From contig AP018172.1 of the NCBI GenBank assembly GCA_002368175.1, positions 2,478,001 through 2,542,000 on the forward strand: a stretch of DNA of 64,000 nt, written 5' to 3'. This document shows, piece by piece, positions 61,082 through 64,000 of the stretch. The position numbers and the translations under genes are program-made. The first letter of the stretch is position 1, and each line of letters begins with the position of its first letter. The notes beneath the pieces were generated by a model. That model had not been told where the DNA came from, did not search any database, and saw only the letters and a list, made by a program, of their open reading frames with translations. This stretch comes from Calothrix sp. NIES-2098. GTDB lineage: Bacteria > Cyanobacteriota > Cyanobacteriia > Cyanobacteriales > Nostocaceae.

Positions 61082-61399
61082 ATGAAACTATATTACATCA
61101 CCTTAAATAATACAGATGAAGCTCGCCAGATTAGTCGTTCTTTGTTAGAGCAAAAACTAGCTGTTTGCGTAAATTGGTTCCCGATTACCTGTGCTTATAT
61201 ATGGCAAGAAGAAATTACAGAAGAACCAGAAGTAGTGCTAATTGTCAAAACTCAAGCAGGTTATCGCCATGAAATTGAAAAATTAATTAGCCAGCACATT
61301 AGTTACACTAACTTTATTGCTGAGATATCACCCACTAATATTAATGACAAATTTTTAGCATGGTTGAATGCTGAAGTTCCCATAGTTTATTCAGAGTAA
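61082..61399 (+). CDS. cutA: CutA-type divalent cation tolerance protein
   Basis: 105 residues from ATG 61082. Typical CutA sequence: ARQISRSLLEQKLAVCVNWFP, ITCAYIWQEEITEEPEVVLIVKT and the C-terminal SPTNINDKFLAWLNAEV. CutA forms stable trimers and has been linked to copper tolerance in bacteria, though cyanobacterial roles are unclear. Divergent from the GNAT gene. Confidence 0.93.
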   Translation: MKLYYITLNNTDEARQISRSLLEQKLAVCVNWFPITCAYIWQEEITEEPEVVLIVKTQAGYRHEIEKLISQHISYTNFIAEISPTNINDKFLAWLNAEVPIVYSE

Positions 61400-61491
61400 A
61401 AATTGGCGATGAGCAGAAATTAAAAAAAATATTGATTTAAAATTTTAGAGCAGCCATTTAGAAGCTTCATCTGTCTTTGCACTGGGGTATT

Positions 61492-62919
61492 TCACTGACT
61501 TTGACTGCGTAATCTCAACACAGAAACAGCAACCGACACACACAAAATTAGTGCTGCAAACCGAAAGGTACCTTGGAAGCCTGTAACGATCGCCTCCGGA
61601 GGAGCGATAGATACATCTGCACCTGCGGCTACACTGGCGATTAAACCACCAAACACTGCACCTATCAGAGAAACGCCTACAGTATTACCGGATGTGCGTG
61701 ATAAAGAGAGTAATCCCGAAGCAATTCCCAGGCGATCGCGTGATACCGATCCCATTACAGTAGTATTATTAGGCGATTGAAATAAACCTAGCCCAATACC
61801 GTAAATAAAATAACGCGATATATAACCTAACTCAGTAATTTGAGCATCAAAGGTACTGATACCCAAACAACCGCCAATCATCAAACCCAGACCAATTGAA
61901 CTAATCAATCGAGCGCCAAAGCGGTCTGCAAGTATACCTGCTATGGGAGCAACTAATCCGCTAAGTATTGGCGAAAAAGCTAATAGTAACCCAACTTTGG
62001 CTGTGGGATAGTTCTTCACTCGCTCTAAAAAGAAAGGTGTAATGAGTAGAGAACCACCAATCACAGTGAAAGTCAGCCAGCCACTGAGCAAACTCATACT
62101 TAACTGAAGATTGCGGAATAGGTGCAATTCTAATAATGGCTGCTCAAGGATAGCTTCTACCACCAGAAAAGTTAAAAAGCTGAGGGCTGCGATCGCAAGT
62201 AATACTAAAGTGTTGATACTGCTAAAGCCTTCGCTTTGCCCTAGGGTCATACCTAACCCAAAACTACCCAAAGTCCATAAAGCTAACAAAGCTCCTAACG
62301 GGTCAAATATTTGTTTACTTTCACTAGAGGTAGATGGTGGTACTAACCGCGCAACAACAAAGCTGGCTATAATCCCCAGAGGGACATTGATCAGGAATAT
62401 ACTATGCCAACCTGATAAGTTCAACAATAACCCACCAGCAGAAGGCCCAAAAGCAATTCCCAGTGACACGACACTTCCAATAATGCCAACCGCCCGACCT
62501 CGTTCGGAAGCAGGGAAGACTTCTGTGATAATTGCCAAACCAAGACCAGAAATGAATACTGCACCCAGTCCCTGAAGTGCCCGAAAGCCAATCAACCACT
62601 CAATGCTAGGTGCAAAACTACATAACAGTGAACTCACTGTGAATACAATTAGTCCAGCCTGATATAGAGGTTTTTTGCCCCACATATCCCCAAGACGAGT
62701 TGCGCCTAAAACTAAACCAGAACTGACTAACTGATAACTCAATACAGCCCACTGAGCCATAGGAAAACTAGTGTGAAAGCTTTGCACCAAGGTGGGTAAT
62801 GCCACATTGATGATCCCCACATCTAAGGTAGACATGAATACACCTAATCCGACACCTAACAAAACCCAAGATTTTTGAGAGGTTGATAAAGTCAGAGATT
62901 GTATTGGCAGTTGGGACAA
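61492..62919 (-). CDS. MFS exporter, 14-TM (DHA2) type
   Basis: 475 residues with about 14 hydrophobic segments. The first segment is followed by STLDVGIINVALPTL, the conserved Asp/Asn motif of DHA2 exporters; GATRLGDMWGKKPLYQAG is motif A, and LFQSPNNTTVMGSV lies in a later loop. It should expel a small molecule using the proton gradient. It is 79 bp downstream of the LLM monooxygenase gene in the same direction, so it may export a product or toxic intermediate of that pathway. The substrate is inferred only from position. Confidence 0.9.
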   Translation of the reverse strand: MSQLPIQSLTLSTSQKSWVLLGVGLGVFMSTLDVGIINVALPTLVQSFHTSFPMAQWAVLSYQLVSSGLVLGATRLGDMWGKKPLYQAGLIVFTVSSLLCSFAPSIEWLIGFRALQGLGAVFISGLGLAIITEVFPASERGRAVGIIGSVVSLGIAFGPSAGGLLLNLSGWHSIFLINVPLGIIASFVVARLVPPSTSSESKQIFDPLGALLALWTLGSFGLGMTLGQSEGFSSINTLVLLAIAALSFLTFLVVEAILEQPLLELHLFRNLQLSMSLLSGWLTFTVIGGSLLITPFFLERVKNYPTAKVGLLLAFSPILSGLVAPIAGILADRFGARLISSIGLGLMIGGCLGISTFDAQITELGYISRYFIYGIGLGLFQSPNNTTVMGSVSRDRLGIASGLLSLSRTSGNTVGVSLIGAVFGGLIASVAAGADVSIAPPEAIVTGFQGTFRFAALILCVSVAVSVLRLRSQSQ

Positions 62920-62998
62920 TATTTAGTCTCCTTATGTAGATGGTTGGGGGATAAGTGGAGATGAGGGAGAAATAACTAATTACCAATTACTCATTTTC

Positions 62999-64000
62999 CT
63001 ATACAGGCTGTAAATGCCTCACACGTGGCATAATTTCTTCGGCAAAGCGAGTCATTTCCCGTGCAAAGGGATTGAATTGCAGCATAAATGTATCGATACC
63101 TGCATCAACAAAGGCTGCGACCCTGCTGGCAACTGTGTCGTAGCTGCCAACTAAGCCTGCGGCTGTACCACCATTACCACCAACGGCGGGATTTTTAGCG
63201 AAGAGTCGGAACATAACTGCATCTGGATCGACACCTTTCGCAACGCTTAATTTCAAGTGTTCTTCCTTTTTTTGAAGTTCTGTAAGTCGCTGGAGTTCCT
63301 CTTGCGCTTCTGCATCGGTAGGTCGAGCAATGACGAAGGCTGATAAACCAAAACGCACTGGTTGAGGTAGCGATCGCGGTCTGCTCAAAACTTGCTTAAT
63401 TACCTGACGCACATCTTCGATTGGCTGACCGTTGATAAAGTAAATATCTGCTTGTTCCGCCGCTAAAATCTGGGCGGGATCGGATGCACCTCCCAAGTAA
63501 ATTGGGGGATAAGGTTTAGCAATGGAAGTAGGACGTAAGCTTAAATCTGTGATTTTGAAATATTCTCCCTCAAAGTTAACCCTCTCTCCACTCCACAAAG
63601 CTCTCACCACCCGTAACCATTCACCAGAATAGCGGTAGCGTTCATCATGGGAAGGAAAGGGAATATTTGTGCGTTCCATTTCTGGACGAAACCAAGCGCT
63701 GATCAAGTTGATGGCAAAACGTCCGCGACTAATTGTATCAATCCCTAACGCCATCTTTGCCAGTACAGCCGGATGGAATAGTAAAGGCTTAATGGCGGCG
63801 ATAATTTCAATTTTTTCTGTCGCCTCAGCTAAAGCCGCAGAAGCTGTCCAAGTTTCTAGCTGCTCTAACTCTAAACTGCGTGGGTTGGCGATGTGCTGTG
63901 CCACCAAAGTTGTAGCGTATCCCAAGCGTTCAGCTTCTAAAATTAGCGATCGCGATCGCTCATAACTCGCATCGATGGGTTCTTCTTGAGTATCTAGGGG
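62999..64000 (-). CDS. LLM-class flavin monooxygenase (SsuD/SfnG type), 5' end outside window
   Basis: 334 codons visible; the frame stays open to the right edge, so the start lies beyond 64000. Closely parallels the gene at 48855-49904: AQHIANPRSLELEQLETWTASA, IEIIAAIKPLLFHPAVLAKMAL, RFAINLISAWFRPEM, FPSHDERYRYSGEWL, VGSYDTVASRVAAFVDAG, IDTFMLQF. The visible N-terminal part (PIDASYERSRSLILEAERLG) matches residue about 25 of that paralogue. Same inferred C-S-cleaving chemistry. Followed by the MFS exporter gene. Confidence 0.88.
   Translation of the reverse strand, partial: PLDTQEEPIDASYERSRSLILEAERLGYATTLVAQHIANPRSLELEQLETWTASAALAEATEKIEIIAAIKPLLFHPAVLAKMALGIDTISRGRFAINLISAWFRPEMERTNIPFPSHDERYRYSGEWLRVVRALWSGERVNFEGEYFKITDLSLRPTSIAKPYPPIYLGGASDPAQILAAEQADIYFINGQPIEDVRQVIKQVLSRPRSLPQPVRFGLSAFVIARPTDAEAQEELQRLTELQKKEEHLKLSVAKGVDPDAVMFRLFAKNPAVGGNGGTAAGLVGSYDTVASRVAAFVDAGIDTFMLQFNPFAREMTRFAEEIMPRVRHLQPV

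Noticed and set aside
31..64000. tRNA or rRNA genes
   Set aside because: No tRNA cloverleaf pattern (GGTTCGAATCC-type T-arm) or rRNA sequence was recognised by eye in the intergenic regions; a tRNA finder would settle this.

Overview
The window reads as chromosomal DNA of a filamentous, Nostoc-like cyanobacterium. The octamer GCGATCGC (HIP1) recurs throughout, the left edge carries the end of a phycobilisome linker gene, and the family set is cyanobacterial: sulfolipid genes sqdB/sqdX, a tandem-GAF class III adenylate cyclase, a giant Ser/Thr-His hybrid kinase, an apocarotenoid oxygenase and a pheophorbide-oxygenase-like Rieske protein. No tRNA, rRNA, CRISPR array or intact transposase was recognised. 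Assignments rest on motifs and remembered family features; no database search was run.

0-16 kb is mostly core genome. It holds the linker end, an HTH regulator, a NIL-domain 2x[4Fe-4S] ferredoxin, DUF3616 and CHAD proteins, two secreted proteins of unknown role and an orphan C5-cytosine DNA methyltransferase. These are followed by the envelope cluster, read right to left: purC, bamA (Omp85), lpxC, fabZ, lpxA, lpxB, i.e. outer-membrane protein assembly plus the first steps of lipid A synthesis. 16-30 kb holds signalling genes (cyaB-type cyclase, 1939-residue hybrid kinase) and a tight sqdB-DUF4291-sqdX sulfolipid operon. 29-35 kb has an apocarotenoid oxygenase, an Rnl2-type RNA ligase, a protealysin-like M4 protease and miaB.

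35-37.5 kb is a small conflict-gene patch. It contains a macro-domain protein, an antitoxin whose toxin partner has been cut to a stub, and a deaminase-superfamily toxin overlapping an Imm1-type immunity gene. An imperfect ~85 bp repeat flanks the macro/antitoxin part, and a 49 bp segment of the miaB coding region is duplicated just after the miaB stop codon.

39.5-64 kb looks like an organosulfur scavenging island. It has three intact and one broken sulfonate/taurine-type binding proteins, a MetQ-MetN-MetI importer with two intact MetQ genes and one frameshifted copy, and three luciferase-like flavin monooxygenases (two SsuD/SfnG-like, one NtaA/DszA-like). Around them are a flavin-containing monooxygenase, a nitroreductase, a ferritin-like diiron protein, an AhpD-like protein, a GFA protein, a GST, two methyltransferases and an MFS exporter. 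A short motif, TTTACNGTAGT, occurs in four intergenic regions of this island, each time pointing toward the gene downstream, which suggests a common regulator. Together with the sulfolipid operon this gives the window a strong sulfur theme.
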